From Actinocrinis puniceicyclus (GTDB lineage Bacteria; Actinomycetota; Actinomycetes; Streptomycetales; Catenulisporaceae), in the NCBI RefSeq assembly GCF_018283645.1, contig NZ_JAGSXH010000051.1:1-41687 (forward strand): a stretch of 41,687 nt of DNA, written 5' to 3'. Under the pieces are notes generated by a model, which ran no database searches, was not told the origin of the DNA, and was given only the letters and a program-made list of their open reading frames with translations. Below, piece after piece: positions 9,183-16,741 of this stretch (positions are counted from its first letter, which is position 1; each line of letters opens with the position of its first letter). A program made the translations under genes and the position numbers.

Positions 9183-9626
9183 GTGCAAAGTTCTGCGGAG
9201 CCGCGTTCGGGCCGTCCCCCGCGTCCCGGCCGCCGCCGGGGCAGGGATCGGCGTGGGCGCGGATTGCGCGGGCCGCTGGCCCCGCCGGAGATCCCGCTCA
9301 GCCTGACCAGGGCGGAGCAGTTCGACGAACTCGTGCTGGACGCGGTGGAGCGGTTGGAGCGCAGGTGGCCGCAGCTGTCCGGAGTCGAGTTCGCGGTCGA
9401 GGAGGTGCCGCCGCCCGGGGCCGAGCTGTGGTCGGACGAGCCGGTTCCGCTGGGTCGGGTGGTGCGGGCCAGACGGGACGCCCCGGCCAGGATCGTGCTC
9501 TACCGGCGGCCGCTGGAAGTGCGCGCGCCGGCGCGCGCCGACTTGGGCCCGCTGGTGCACGACATCGTGGTGGAGCAGGTCGCGGACCTGCTGGGCCTGG
9601 ACCCGGAGATCATCGACCCGGAGTGA
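9183..9626 (+). CDS. DUF1025 / 'metallopeptidase family' protein lacking HExxH
   Basis: 147 residues. After a basic, disordered N-terminus (about 37 residues), the core runs TRAEQFDELVLDAVERLE, then GVEFAVEEVPP, and ARIVLYRRPLE, matching the minimal zincin-like DUF1025 family. Members usually end in a helix with HExxH. Here the helix reads VHDIVVEQVADLLGLD, so the His/Glu zinc triad is absent. It is therefore probably not a peptidase; the acidic helix may have another role. The GTG start lies 7 nt after a TACGCT -10 box, which suggests leaderless translation. Gene position between DUF3499 and DUF5719 is the usual one. Confidence 0.8.
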   Translation: MQSSAEPRSGRPPRPGRRRGRDRRGRGLRGPLAPPEIPLSLTRAEQFDELVLDAVERLERRWPQLSGVEFAVEEVPPPGAELWSDEPVPLGRVVRARRDAPARIVLYRRPLEVRAPARADLGPLVHDIVVEQVADLLGLDPEIIDPE

Positions 9627-9667
9627 CCGCGCGGGCAGGCCGGCGGTCAGCGGGCCGCCGGCCGCCG

Positions 9668-11299
9668 TCAGGGCTGCGGGACGGATCCGGACAGGTCGCC
9701 GAGTACGGCCGGGATCTGCACGGTCTCCAGCGCGGTCGCCATCGGCTGGATGGTGAGCATCCCGCCGCCGCTCATCACCCTCGCGGCGTACAGCGAGGCG
9801 GCGCCGGCGAGCGGGGCGACGGAAACCGCGAACGAGGTCGCGCCCTGCGGGGCCTGGAGCGCGACCAGCTTGGTGGACTGCGCCGGGATGGTCACGGTCT
9901 GCGGCGTGGGCGCCCCGGTCGCGCTCTCGATGGTCACCTTGGCCTGCGCGCTCTGGGTGCCGTTGTTGGTCAGCTCGACGCTTGAACCGGGTTTGTCGTC
10001 GGCGACCACGGCTTCGCCGGCCAGCGCGGGGACCGGGCTTAGGTACGCGGTGTCCGTGCCGCCTTCGGCGGTGACCTTGATCGCGGCCAGGATCGGCACG
10101 TTGCCCGCGGTGTCGATCTGCAGCGCGCCGGCCTCGCCGGGACCGGGCACGCTGGAGATGTCGAGTTGCTCGACCTTGCCGGCGGTCAGGTGCGGGGCGG
10201 TGACGGTCGGCACGATCTTCGAGGTGCCGATCCAGTGCAGCGAAGCGTCGGTGTCCGTGGTCGGGGAGAACAGCAGTAGCTGGAGTTTCATCCGCGAGGC
10301 GGGCTTGGCGCTCGGCGCCGGAATGCCGGGCAGCATCAGGTGCGCGGCGGGCTTCTGCGCGAGCAGGAAGTCGCGGCCGCCCATGCCGTCGGAGTCCAGC
10401 AGGGCGGCGCTGACGCGGCCTGCGGTGGCGACGACGTGCAGCGCGATCGGGTCGCCGGTGCTGCTGAAGCCGTTCAGGTCGATCGGGTCGTGCTGGCCGC
10501 CGGGCGGTACCAGCCGGCCCTGACCGAGCTCGGTGGCGCCCAGGCCGGCCTGCCCGGTGGGTGTGTAGGCGGTGAGGTTCACCTGCGCGGCGAGCTGATC
10601 GCTGTCGAACAGGTTGATCAGCGCGTTGGACTTCTCACCCGGGTCGGCGCCCAGGAACCAGAAGTCGGTGTCGGGCGCGGTACAGGGTGTGGAGGCCAGG
10701 CCGTGCGTGCCGGCGGTGGTTCCGCCGGCGAGAGTCTCGGTGACGGTGAAGCCGGGCGCGTATCCGCCGCCGGCCTGCCCGGTGATCGGGATCGACTCCT
10801 GCTGGATGTTGGCGATGTTGCCGCCCAGGCCGGTGTTGACGGACAGCGCGCCGGGCTGCTTGAGCGTGGCGAGCGGTGACTTGCCGCCGAGCGCGGTCAG
10901 GGTCGCCTTGTCTCCGGCCGCCGGGGTGATGCCTCCGGCCGCGCCTGCGGGCGTGATCGCGTTGACAGTCGCGTCATTCGAGCCGATCACGTCGGGGCAC
11001 ACCAGGGTTGCGGTGCGCACCGGGGTGGACTTGGCGGCTACGGCGGTCTGCGGCTTGGAGGCTGCCGGAGCGACGCCGTAGCCGTACGCGACACCGACGC
11101 CGATGGCCGCGAAGACGGCGACCGCGACTTGGATGCGGCGGCCCGCGCCGGCGGTGGCCTGGGCTCCGACCCTGCCTAGGGACGTTCGGCTCAGCGAAGG
11201 CCGGCTCAGGGTGGGCCGGCCCGGTGTGTGCTGGCCGAGTTGCTCGCCGCCGTCGGCCGGCGGTCGTTCCCACGTGTTGGAGTCGTCGGGCGTGCTCAC
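9668..11299 (-). CDS. DUF5719 family membrane-anchored exported protein
   Basis: 543 residues. A cytoplasmic Ser/Arg/Pro-rich N-terminus (about 50 residues, with PTLSRPSLSRTSLGR repeats) is followed by one transmembrane anchor (VAVAVFAAIGVGVAYGYGVA). A long Thr/Ala/Gly-rich extracellular domain of beta-type sequence ends in IPAVLGDLSGSVPQP. Function unknown. DUF5719 proteins accompany the giant GT2 glycosyltransferase in actinobacteria, and here the stop codon of that gene overlaps this start (GTGA at 11299-11296), indicating translational coupling and a shared complex or pathway. An ATG at 11308 is an alternative start, three codons longer. Confidence 0.85.
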   Translation of the reverse strand: MSTPDDSNTWERPPADGGEQLGQHTPGRPTLSRPSLSRTSLGRVGAQATAGAGRRIQVAVAVFAAIGVGVAYGYGVAPAASKPQTAVAAKSTPVRTATLVCPDVIGSNDATVNAITPAGAAGGITPAAGDKATLTALGGKSPLATLKQPGALSVNTGLGGNIANIQQESIPITGQAGGGYAPGFTVTETLAGGTTAGTHGLASTPCTAPDTDFWFLGADPGEKSNALINLFDSDQLAAQVNLTAYTPTGQAGLGATELGQGRLVPPGGQHDPIDLNGFSSTGDPIALHVVATAGRVSAALLDSDGMGGRDFLLAQKPAAHLMLPGIPAPSAKPASRMKLQLLLFSPTTDTDASLHWIGTSKIVPTVTAPHLTAGKVEQLDISSVPGPGEAGALQIDTAGNVPILAAIKVTAEGGTDTAYLSPVPALAGEAVVADDKPGSSVELTNNGTQSAQAKVTIESATGAPTPQTVTIPAQSTKLVALQAPQGATSFAVSVAPLAGAASLYAARVMSGGGMLTIQPMATALETVQIPAVLGDLSGSVPQP

Positions 11300-14200
11300 C
11301 GGGTCCATCCGTCCTGCTCGCCGTGGCCGTAGCCGTCGGAGTCGTACTCGTGCCCGTGCGGCTGCTGCACCGGTTGGTGCAGAGCCTGGTCGTCGGGCTG
11401 ACGTTGTTCAGGCACGCCGTATTCAGGAGCGCCGTACTGGTAGGCAGCAGGATCGGTGTACTGCTCGCCGTACTGGCCATAGGCACCGTTCTCGTACGGG
11501 GCCTGCTCGTACGGGGCCTGCTCGTACTGTGCCTGCTCGTACTGTGCCTGCCCGTACTGGGCCGCCGCGTACGGCTCCTGTACGTGGTGCTCTGCCGGGT
11601 ACTGCTCCTGGGCGTATTGCTGACCGTACTGGGCTTGCGGGTGCTGGCCGCTGTCGTACTCGTCCTGCTCTTGTTGATGTTGACCGTAGGCCGGCGCCGT
11701 CTGCTCGTACCCGCCCGTTTCGTAGTCGTTCTGGTAGGGCGGTTGGCCGTACGAACCCTGCTGCTGATACGTGTACTGCTCCTGATATTGCTCCTGGGCG
11801 TACGGGTCTGCGTTGCCCATCGGGTACTGCTCATACGAGGGGTCGGCAGCGGAGTACTCGCCAGCACCGTAACCGGGAGCCTGGTACGAACCGCTGTGGT
11901 ATTCCTCGGTGCGGTCGCCCTGCTGGTACTCGCCGGTGCGGTATGCCTCGCTCTGGTACTCGTCGGCCGGGTACCCGGCGGCCTGGTACTCGCCACTCGC
12001 GTATTCGTCAGCGCCGTACTGGCCCGCGCGCACCCCGGCGGGCTCGGGTCCGGATTCGGGTGCGAACTCCGGTTCCACCGCGGCGGCCGGGTAAGGCTCG
12101 GGCTCGCGGTACGGCCCGGATTCCCGGTAATGGTCCGCCTGCTGCGCGGAGGGCTCCGGCTCTGGCTCCGGCTCCAGTTCCACCGAGGCGGACGGTCGGG
12201 TCGCCGCGTCGAGCTCGGCGGCCTGCTCGCCCTCGATGTCCTCATCGGGACGGCGCCCGAACGGCAGGGCCATGATGGTCGCCGCGAGCGCCGCGAGGCC
12301 GCCGATGAGCAGCCATACCGTGTGTTTCACAGAGTGGTAGCCGACGGAGACCGTGCCGCCACCGGCGGGCAGTTGCCACGCCTGGAAGCCGTCCACAGGC
12401 GCGAGCGCGGTGAGCTTCTGGTCGCCGATCACCGCGGACCAGCCGGTCAGAGCGTCCTCGGCGAGAACCAGTCGCCGCCCGGACGGGCCCGGCGGAACGG
12501 TCAGGGTGGCGCCGGTGTCCTGGGCACACACCTGGGCGCTGCCCTGAGGCACCGGCGGGATGTTCGAGCATTGATAGGAGACGGGGAGGGCGTTGCCGGC
12601 CTGGTCCTGCACCGTGACCCGGCCGATGTCGCCGTTGACCGACCACAGTCCGTATGCCTTGCCGCCGCCTTGCGACGTCGAGCGCTCGGTGAGCCCGGCG
12701 ACGCCGGTCAGCGCCTGGGAGACGGAGGCGGGGGCCGTCGGGCCGACCATGATGTAGCCCACGTCCATCGCAGCCAACTGCTGCGCCGCGTCGCCGCCGT
12801 TGCCCGAGAGCAACTGGCCGACGACCGCGTCCACCTTCGCGTTCTGGGTCACCGATGTGCGCAGATCGGCGGTACCGAGCGTCGGACCCGCGTCGCGCAC
12901 GATTCCGTAGCCGACGGCGCCTGAAGACCCGCCGGTCAGCATCAGGGTGCGTGGACGCGCGGCGGTCTGCCCCTCCGCCGCGACATACGGCGGGAGGAGT
13001 TCGGCGGAGATCCGGGCTATCGGGCCGGCCGCACCGCGCAGCAGCCACCAGGTGCCGGCCGCGGCAGGGGCGAGCACCGCGGCCGTGGTGATCAGCACGG
13101 TCAGCGGCTGGCGCCAGCCGAACGCGGCGCTCGCGATGCGTTCACGCGCGCCTTCGGCTCCGACGACCGTCGCGGTGATCAGGCCAAGGCCAAGCAGCGC
13201 GGTGGAGACGCCCGGCCAGGGGATGACGCTCTGGCTTGAGCCGGGCGGGGTGACCTTGAGCCCGGCGATGACGACCGCGGAACCGAAGCCGACCAGCGCC
13301 ATGGCCCAGGCGGACACCACGACCCGGCGGCGGGTGCCGCGCAGCAGCGCGGCGAGCGCGGCGAGCAGCAGGCCGAGGCCGATCCAAGCCGGGTAGGTGC
13401 CGGGGCCGCCCGGGTTGCCGAGCAGCAGGCCGAGCGGGGTCGGCGCGGGGCGCTCCAGGTTCACCCCGGCCAGCCCGGGCTCCAGGAAGAACGAGGTCGG
13501 GTGGCGCAGCAGGGACAGCGACCATGGCACGAGCACCACCAGCGGAGTGCCGAGCACCATGCCCATGCGGATGACGGTGACCGCGATGTTGGAGCGAGTA
13601 CGCCACGCGACGGTGATCGTGGCCAGCGCGCCGAAGACCAGCGCGAGAACCCAGGTGACCGGGGCGAACGCGGTCGCGACGGTGAGCAGGAAGGCGCAGG
13701 TCCAGGCCGACCGGGTGGAGCCGGTGCGGCCGGGGCTGCCGACCGCCTGGCTGGCCGTGGTGACCACCAGCGGCAGCACGGCCACCGCGACCGCGGTGCC
13801 CAGCCGTCCGGTGGCGATCGCACCGGTGGCGACGGCGAGCAGAGCGTAGGCGTAGCCGGCCCAGATACGCAGCGGCGCGGACGACGTGATCCGGCGGAAG
13901 GCGTAGGACGCGCTCAGCCCGGCGAGCGGGACGGAGCCGATCAGCAGCACGGACACGGCCCAGGACGCCTTACCCAGCAGCAGCGTCGCCAGGAGCGCCA
14001 GCACCGCGAGATAAGGCGGTGAGTACGCGGTGGTCCCGAGGCCGACGCCGTGCCAGCCCGCCAGGTAAGCGGACCACAGGTCGGCGGAACCGGGCGGGGT
14101 CGGCAGCAGCGCGCCTCCCGCCAGCGCGCCGCCGACGAGGATCGAACGCGCGGCGAGCAGTGCCACCAGGGTCAGCCCGCCGCCGACCGCGATGATCGGG

Positions 14201-15486
14201 TTGCGGATCAGCCGCAGCAGCAGCGCGGTCGAGTCGGTCTCCAGCGCCTCGGACTCCTCGGAGACCGGGCCGGTCTCCACCGAGCGGTGCCGGGAGGATT
14301 CCTGGGCGGAGTCGGCGTGTTCGCCGCGAAGCTGGGTCCACAGGTTGTCCAGCGCGTTGCGGGCCAGCGCGCCGCGCGGCGGGAAGAACTGCTCGATCTG
14401 CTCGCCGCCGACGACGCGCAGCTTGCGGCGGGTGGAGCGGCCGCGCAGGATCCGGTCCGGCCGGGCGGCGAAGGTCAGCAGGGCCACCAGTTCGTCATAG
14501 GCGGTGCCGGGCTGCTTGGCGATCACGAAGCCCAGGGTCCGGAAGAAGGAGCCGAGCATCAGCCTCAGGCACAGGGCGGGCCAGAACCGGCTGTCCTTGT
14601 TCACGGCGACGGTGTAGAGCGCGTGGCTGCGGTCGAGCAGGCGCGGGCGGTTGGGTCCGGCGCCGATCCGCCGGCGCTCGCGGGCCGCGGCCTCGGCGTG
14701 GTGCATGACCGCGTCGGGGGCGACCACGACCTTGTACCCGGCGCTGTTGACCCGCCAGCAGAAGTCCAGGTCGTCACGGAAGATCGAGATGTTGCGGTCG
14801 AAGCCGCGCAGCCGGTCCCACACCTCGCGGCGCACGAGCATGCCGGCGGAGCTCACGCAGAGCACCGGACGGGTCTCGTCGTGCTGGCCCTGGTCGTGCT
14901 CGTTGTGCTCAAGACCCGTCCAGCGCCGGCCGTTGGCGGCGACCGTGGCGCCGACCTCCAGCAGTTGCTTCTTGTCGTACCAGCCGCGGATCTTGGGGCC
15001 GAGCACGGCGGCGTCGGGTTCGTCCTCGGCGGTCAGCAGCAACTGCCCGAGCGCGTCGGGGGCGGGCGCGGAGTCGTCGTGCAGCAGCCAGATCCACTCG
15101 ACCGGGGCGAGGGGGCTGTCGTAGCCGAATTCGTCGTAGGCGACCGGCGGCGAGGATTTCAGGCCGAAGGCGACGGCCGCGCCGTAGCCGGTGGAGCGCT
15201 TGCGGTGCAGGACCTGGTCGGCGCCGAGGGCGGTTTCGAGCAGGTCGACCGAGTTGTCGCGGGATCCGGTGTCGACGGCGATGACGCGCTGGACCGGGCG
15301 GCGCTGGTTCAGCAGCGCGTCGAGCACCGGGCCGAGCCAGCGGCCGCCGTCGTGGCTGACGAGCACGGCGGTGACGACGTGGTGGCGCAGGGCTTCCAGC
15401 GGATTGGAGCCCGCCGCGCGCGGCTCGGCGCCTCGCGGATCGGCTCCGTGCGGCTGCGGGCGCGCGGGTGGTGCGTACTGTGACAT
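11296..15486 (-). CDS. Giant membrane glycosyltransferase (GT2) with low-complexity Tyr/Gln/Glu tail
   Basis: About 1396 residues in four parts. (1) A cytosolic GT2 domain, roughly residues 30-380: VTAVLVSHDGGRWLGPVLDAL, VDTGSRDNSVDLLE, the metal-binding acidic motif LHDDSAPAPDAL, and FRDDLDFCWRVNSAGY. (2) A hydrophobic region of about 12 helices, roughly 440-850. (3) An extracellular domain of about 240 residues closed by a final helix (HTVWLLIGGLAALAATIMAL). (4) A tail of about 320 residues made of Tyr, Gln, Glu, Gly and Pro, including five 15-bp repeat units. It probably transfers a sugar, perhaps to a lipid carrier, and exports or polymerises it. Start uncertain: GTG 15597 lies 9 nt after a TAGGGT box and would give 1433 residues. 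It is coupled to DUF5719 downstream. Confidence 0.88.
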   Translation of the reverse strand: MSQYAPPARPQPHGADPRGAEPRAAGSNPLEALRHHVVTAVLVSHDGGRWLGPVLDALLNQRRPVQRVIAVDTGSRDNSVDLLETALGADQVLHRKRSTGYGAAVAFGLKSSPPVAYDEFGYDSPLAPVEWIWLLHDDSAPAPDALGQLLLTAEDEPDAAVLGPKIRGWYDKKQLLEVGATVAANGRRWTGLEHNEHDQGQHDETRPVLCVSSAGMLVRREVWDRLRGFDRNISIFRDDLDFCWRVNSAGYKVVVAPDAVMHHAEAAARERRRIGAGPNRPRLLDRSHALYTVAVNKDSRFWPALCLRLMLGSFFRTLGFVIAKQPGTAYDELVALLTFAARPDRILRGRSTRRKLRVVGGEQIEQFFPPRGALARNALDNLWTQLRGEHADSAQESSRHRSVETGPVSEESEALETDSTALLLRLIRNPIIAVGGGLTLVALLAARSILVGGALAGGALLPTPPGSADLWSAYLAGWHGVGLGTTAYSPPYLAVLALLATLLLGKASWAVSVLLIGSVPLAGLSASYAFRRITSSAPLRIWAGYAYALLAVATGAIATGRLGTAVAVAVLPLVVTTASQAVGSPGRTGSTRSAWTCAFLLTVATAFAPVTWVLALVFGALATITVAWRTRSNIAVTVIRMGMVLGTPLVVLVPWSLSLLRHPTSFFLEPGLAGVNLERPAPTPLGLLLGNPGGPGTYPAWIGLGLLLAALAALLRGTRRRVVVSAWAMALVGFGSAVVIAGLKVTPPGSSQSVIPWPGVSTALLGLGLITATVVGAEGARERIASAAFGWRQPLTVLITTAAVLAPAAAGTWWLLRGAAGPIARISAELLPPYVAAEGQTAARPRTLMLTGGSSGAVGYGIVRDAGPTLGTADLRTSVTQNAKVDAVVGQLLSGNGGDAAQQLAAMDVGYIMVGPTAPASVSQALTGVAGLTERSTSQGGGKAYGLWSVNGDIGRVTVQDQAGNALPVSYQCSNIPPVPQGSAQVCAQDTGATLTVPPGPSGRRLVLAEDALTGWSAVIGDQKLTALAPVDGFQAWQLPAGGGTVSVGYHSVKHTVWLLIGGLAALAATIMALPFGRRPDEDIEGEQAAELDAATRPSASVELEPEPEPEPSAQQADHYRESGPYREPEPYPAAAVEPEFAPESGPEPAGVRAGQYGADEYASGEYQAAGYPADEYQSEAYRTGEYQQGDRTEEYHSGSYQAPGYGAGEYSAADPSYEQYPMGNADPYAQEQYQEQYTYQQQGSYGQPPYQNDYETGGYEQTAPAYGQHQQEQDEYDSGQHPQAQYGQQYAQEQYPAEHHVQEPYAAAQYGQAQYEQAQYEQAPYEQAPYENGAYGQYGEQYTDPAAYQYGAPEYGVPEQRQPDDQALHQPVQQPHGHEYDSDGYGHGEQDGWTR
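11491..11565 (-). repeat. Five in-frame 15-bp repeats in the glycosyltransferase tail
   Basis: Consecutive 15-nt units at 11491, 11506, 11521, 11536 and 11551 (plus strand pattern CTCGTACNGNGCCTG). They encode pentapeptides of the type QAQYE/QAPYE. The arrays are exactly in frame, so copy-number change would lengthen or shorten the tail without frameshift. Confidence 0.85.
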
Positions 15487-15688
15487 GCGTAACGACGACC
15501 CGGGACTCGACGACAGGGGCTTGCTGCTTCTACTTCGAAGCCGCTTTGCCGCGCCTGCGTCCCGCGGCCTGTACGACGGCGCGCGGGCGTGCGGCACGGT
15601 TGACCCACCCTACGCGACGCGGAAGACAGTCGGGGAGGTTCCCGGGAAGTCGTCCCGCTTTGCCCGGATTCGTACGCCTGGAAAGGGA

Positions 15689-15946
15689 TTACGCGGTCCT
15701 GCGCTTGAGCTTGCGCCGCTCGCGCTCGGACAGGCCGCCCCAGATGCCGAAGCGCTCGTCGTGTGCGAGGGCGTATTCAAGGCAGTCCGCCTTGACTTCG
15801 CAGACCAGGCAGACCCGCTTGGCCTCCCGTGTCGAGCCGCCCTTCTCCGGGAAGAAGGACTCGGGATCGGTCTGCGCGCACAGCGCCCGCTCCTGCCAGG
15901 TCAGCTCCTCGTCGAAGCCGCCGAGCAGCGGGAAGACCTCGGTCAT
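15689..15946 (-). CDS. whiB: WhiB-family transcriptional regulator (WhiB itself)
   Basis: 85 residues. Four Cys at 23, 46, 49 and 55 (C-x22-C-x2-C-x5-C) bind the [4Fe-4S] cluster; the GIWGG turn is at 67-71, and a basic C-terminus (RERRKLKRR) contacts DNA. The segment CAQTDPESFFPEKGGSTREA is nearly identical to Streptomyces WhiB as I recall it. In Streptomyces WhiB works with WhiA to switch on sporulation septation genes. The small size, neighbours (giant GT2, cofD) and sequence all point to WhiB rather than another Wbl paralogue. The ATG at 15946 has GGGAG 8-9 nt upstream. A near-consensus promoter lies at 16115-16144, leaving a leader of about 160 nt. Confidence 0.93.
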   Translation of the reverse strand: MTEVFPLLGGFDEELTWQERALCAQTDPESFFPEKGGSTREAKRVCLVCEVKADCLEYALAHDERFGIWGGLSERERRKLKRRTA

Positions 15947-16114
15947 CGGCACGTCTCCCGTCTCTTGTTCCCGGCACGCTGCGGTTCCCGGCGTGGCGAC
16001 CACTGACACGGCGTGGTCTGATCGGCGCGGCCTGATCGGCGTGGCGGACACCGCCGGTCATGAACCACTGAAGATCGCTGACTTCTCGTCAGGAATCCGG
16101 GCGACCTGCTTGAA

Positions 16115-16144
16115 ATTACACGCGCGTCATTCCCAGCCCGTCAA
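16115..16144 (-). promoter_or_regulatory. whiB promoter
   Basis: Minus strand TTGACG (16144-16139) and TGTAAT (16120-16115) with an 18-nt spacer. It points at whiB. The -35 overlaps an inverted repeat at 16141-16170. Elsewhere in 15947-16436 I see no gene. GACAC pentamers, the WhiA recognition core, occur on the plus strand near 16004 and 16047, within the leader; such a short motif is weak evidence. Confidence 0.6.
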
Positions 16145-16170
16145 GCCGCGATCTGCTAGCGGCGGCTTGA
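16141..16170. promoter_or_regulatory. 9-bp inverted repeat overlapping the whiB -35 element
   Basis: TCAAGCCGC (16141-16149) and GCGGCTTGA (16162-16170) are perfect inverted arms 12 nt apart. The inner end of the left arm shares bases with the -35 hexamer. It could be an operator for a dimeric regulator or, less likely, a transcription terminator stem. Confidence 0.45.
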
Positions 16171-16398
16171 TTCACTCGTAGAGAGCAGCGTTCGACGACC
16201 CCGCCTGTCAGGCCCGTGACGGTCGCGACGTGCGTCCGCGGCGCGCGAGCAAGAGGCGGTGATCCATACTTGCCGCCGCGCGTCCCCACCCTTTAAGGCA
16301 GCCGATATCACACGCGCGAGTGAATACGTCTGATCAGCAGATGAGCAGCCCAAGCCCACCTGGACTAGTGCGAGGCACTAACACGGAGAGTGACGCGA

Positions 16399-16427
16399 CT
16401 GGACGCGGCGCGGTTGTGCGCTAGGCT
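16399..16427 (+). promoter_or_regulatory. Promoter of the poly-cysteine leader ORF
   Basis: TAGGCT (16422-16427) is a -10 box of the type used by several neighbouring genes. CTGGAC (16399-16404), 17 nt upstream, is a plausible -35. The ATG of the leader ORF is 9 nt downstream, so the transcript would start at or a few bases before it. Confidence 0.5.
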
Positions 16428-16436
16428 TTAGGAACT

Positions 16437-16547
16437 ATGTCAGCGCGTACCGATATTCACGCCAAGCGGGCGATTTCGGGCGGATTCTCCGCCGCGTCGC
16501 ACCTTCTCGGTGGCGCGCTCTGTTGTTGTCGCTGTTGCTGTAGCTGA
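16437..16547 (+). CDS. Poly-cysteine leader peptide (36 aa, probable cysteine-responsive attenuator)
   Basis: An ORF of 36 codons from ATG 16437 to TGA 16545-16547. Its C-terminus reads GGALCCCRCCCS-stop: six Cys codons within seven positions (16521-16541), five of them TGT, which is rare in so GC-rich a genome. A 7-bp GC hairpin starts 5 nt after the stop. In mycobacteria, leaderless short ORFs ending in poly-Cys are known to act as cysteine-responsive attenuators, in which ribosome stalling at the Cys codons changes expression of the downstream genes. Position, codon choice, hairpin and a cupin/cysteine-dioxygenase-like gene downstream all fit that model here. The peptide itself probably has no function. 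Confidence 0.75.
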   Translation: MSARTDIHAKRAISGGFSAASHLLGGALCCCRCCCS

Positions 16548-16552
16548 CTTTC

Positions 16553-16572
16553 CGCCCGGTTTGCGCCGGGCG
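16553..16572 (+). terminator. Candidate attenuator hairpin after the poly-Cys ORF
   Basis: CGCCCGG (16553-16559) pairs with CCGGGCG (16566-16572) around a 6-nt loop. It begins 5 nt after the leader stop codon, so a ribosome stalled on the Cys codons or terminating at TGA would cover or free its left arm. There is no T-tract; the mechanism could be Rho- or translation-based rather than intrinsic termination. The 170 nt from here to the next gene contain no other gene. They carry GACAGGAC twice (16655-16662 and 16725-16732), the second near the expected ribosome-binding site. Confidence 0.5.
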
Positions 16573-16741
16573 CCGCATGTCGGCTTTCCGTCGAGCCCCA
16601 TCGTCCGGGCCGGATTCCCGCACCCCGCACGATCGCGGCTCGCTTCCACCCGTTGACAGGACCCGCATCTCGCGGCCGCTATCCCAACGCGTGATCACCG
16701 CGTCCCAGCGATGACGACACCCTGGACAGGACTTACCTCTC

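Noticed and set aside
11491-11565. CRISPR-like array
   Set aside because: Units are 15 bp, contiguous and in frame within a coding region; there are no spacers.
16308-16323. BldD-type site upstream of whiB
   Set aside because: The arms read TCAC...GTGA, the reverse of the AGTGA...TCAC consensus order.
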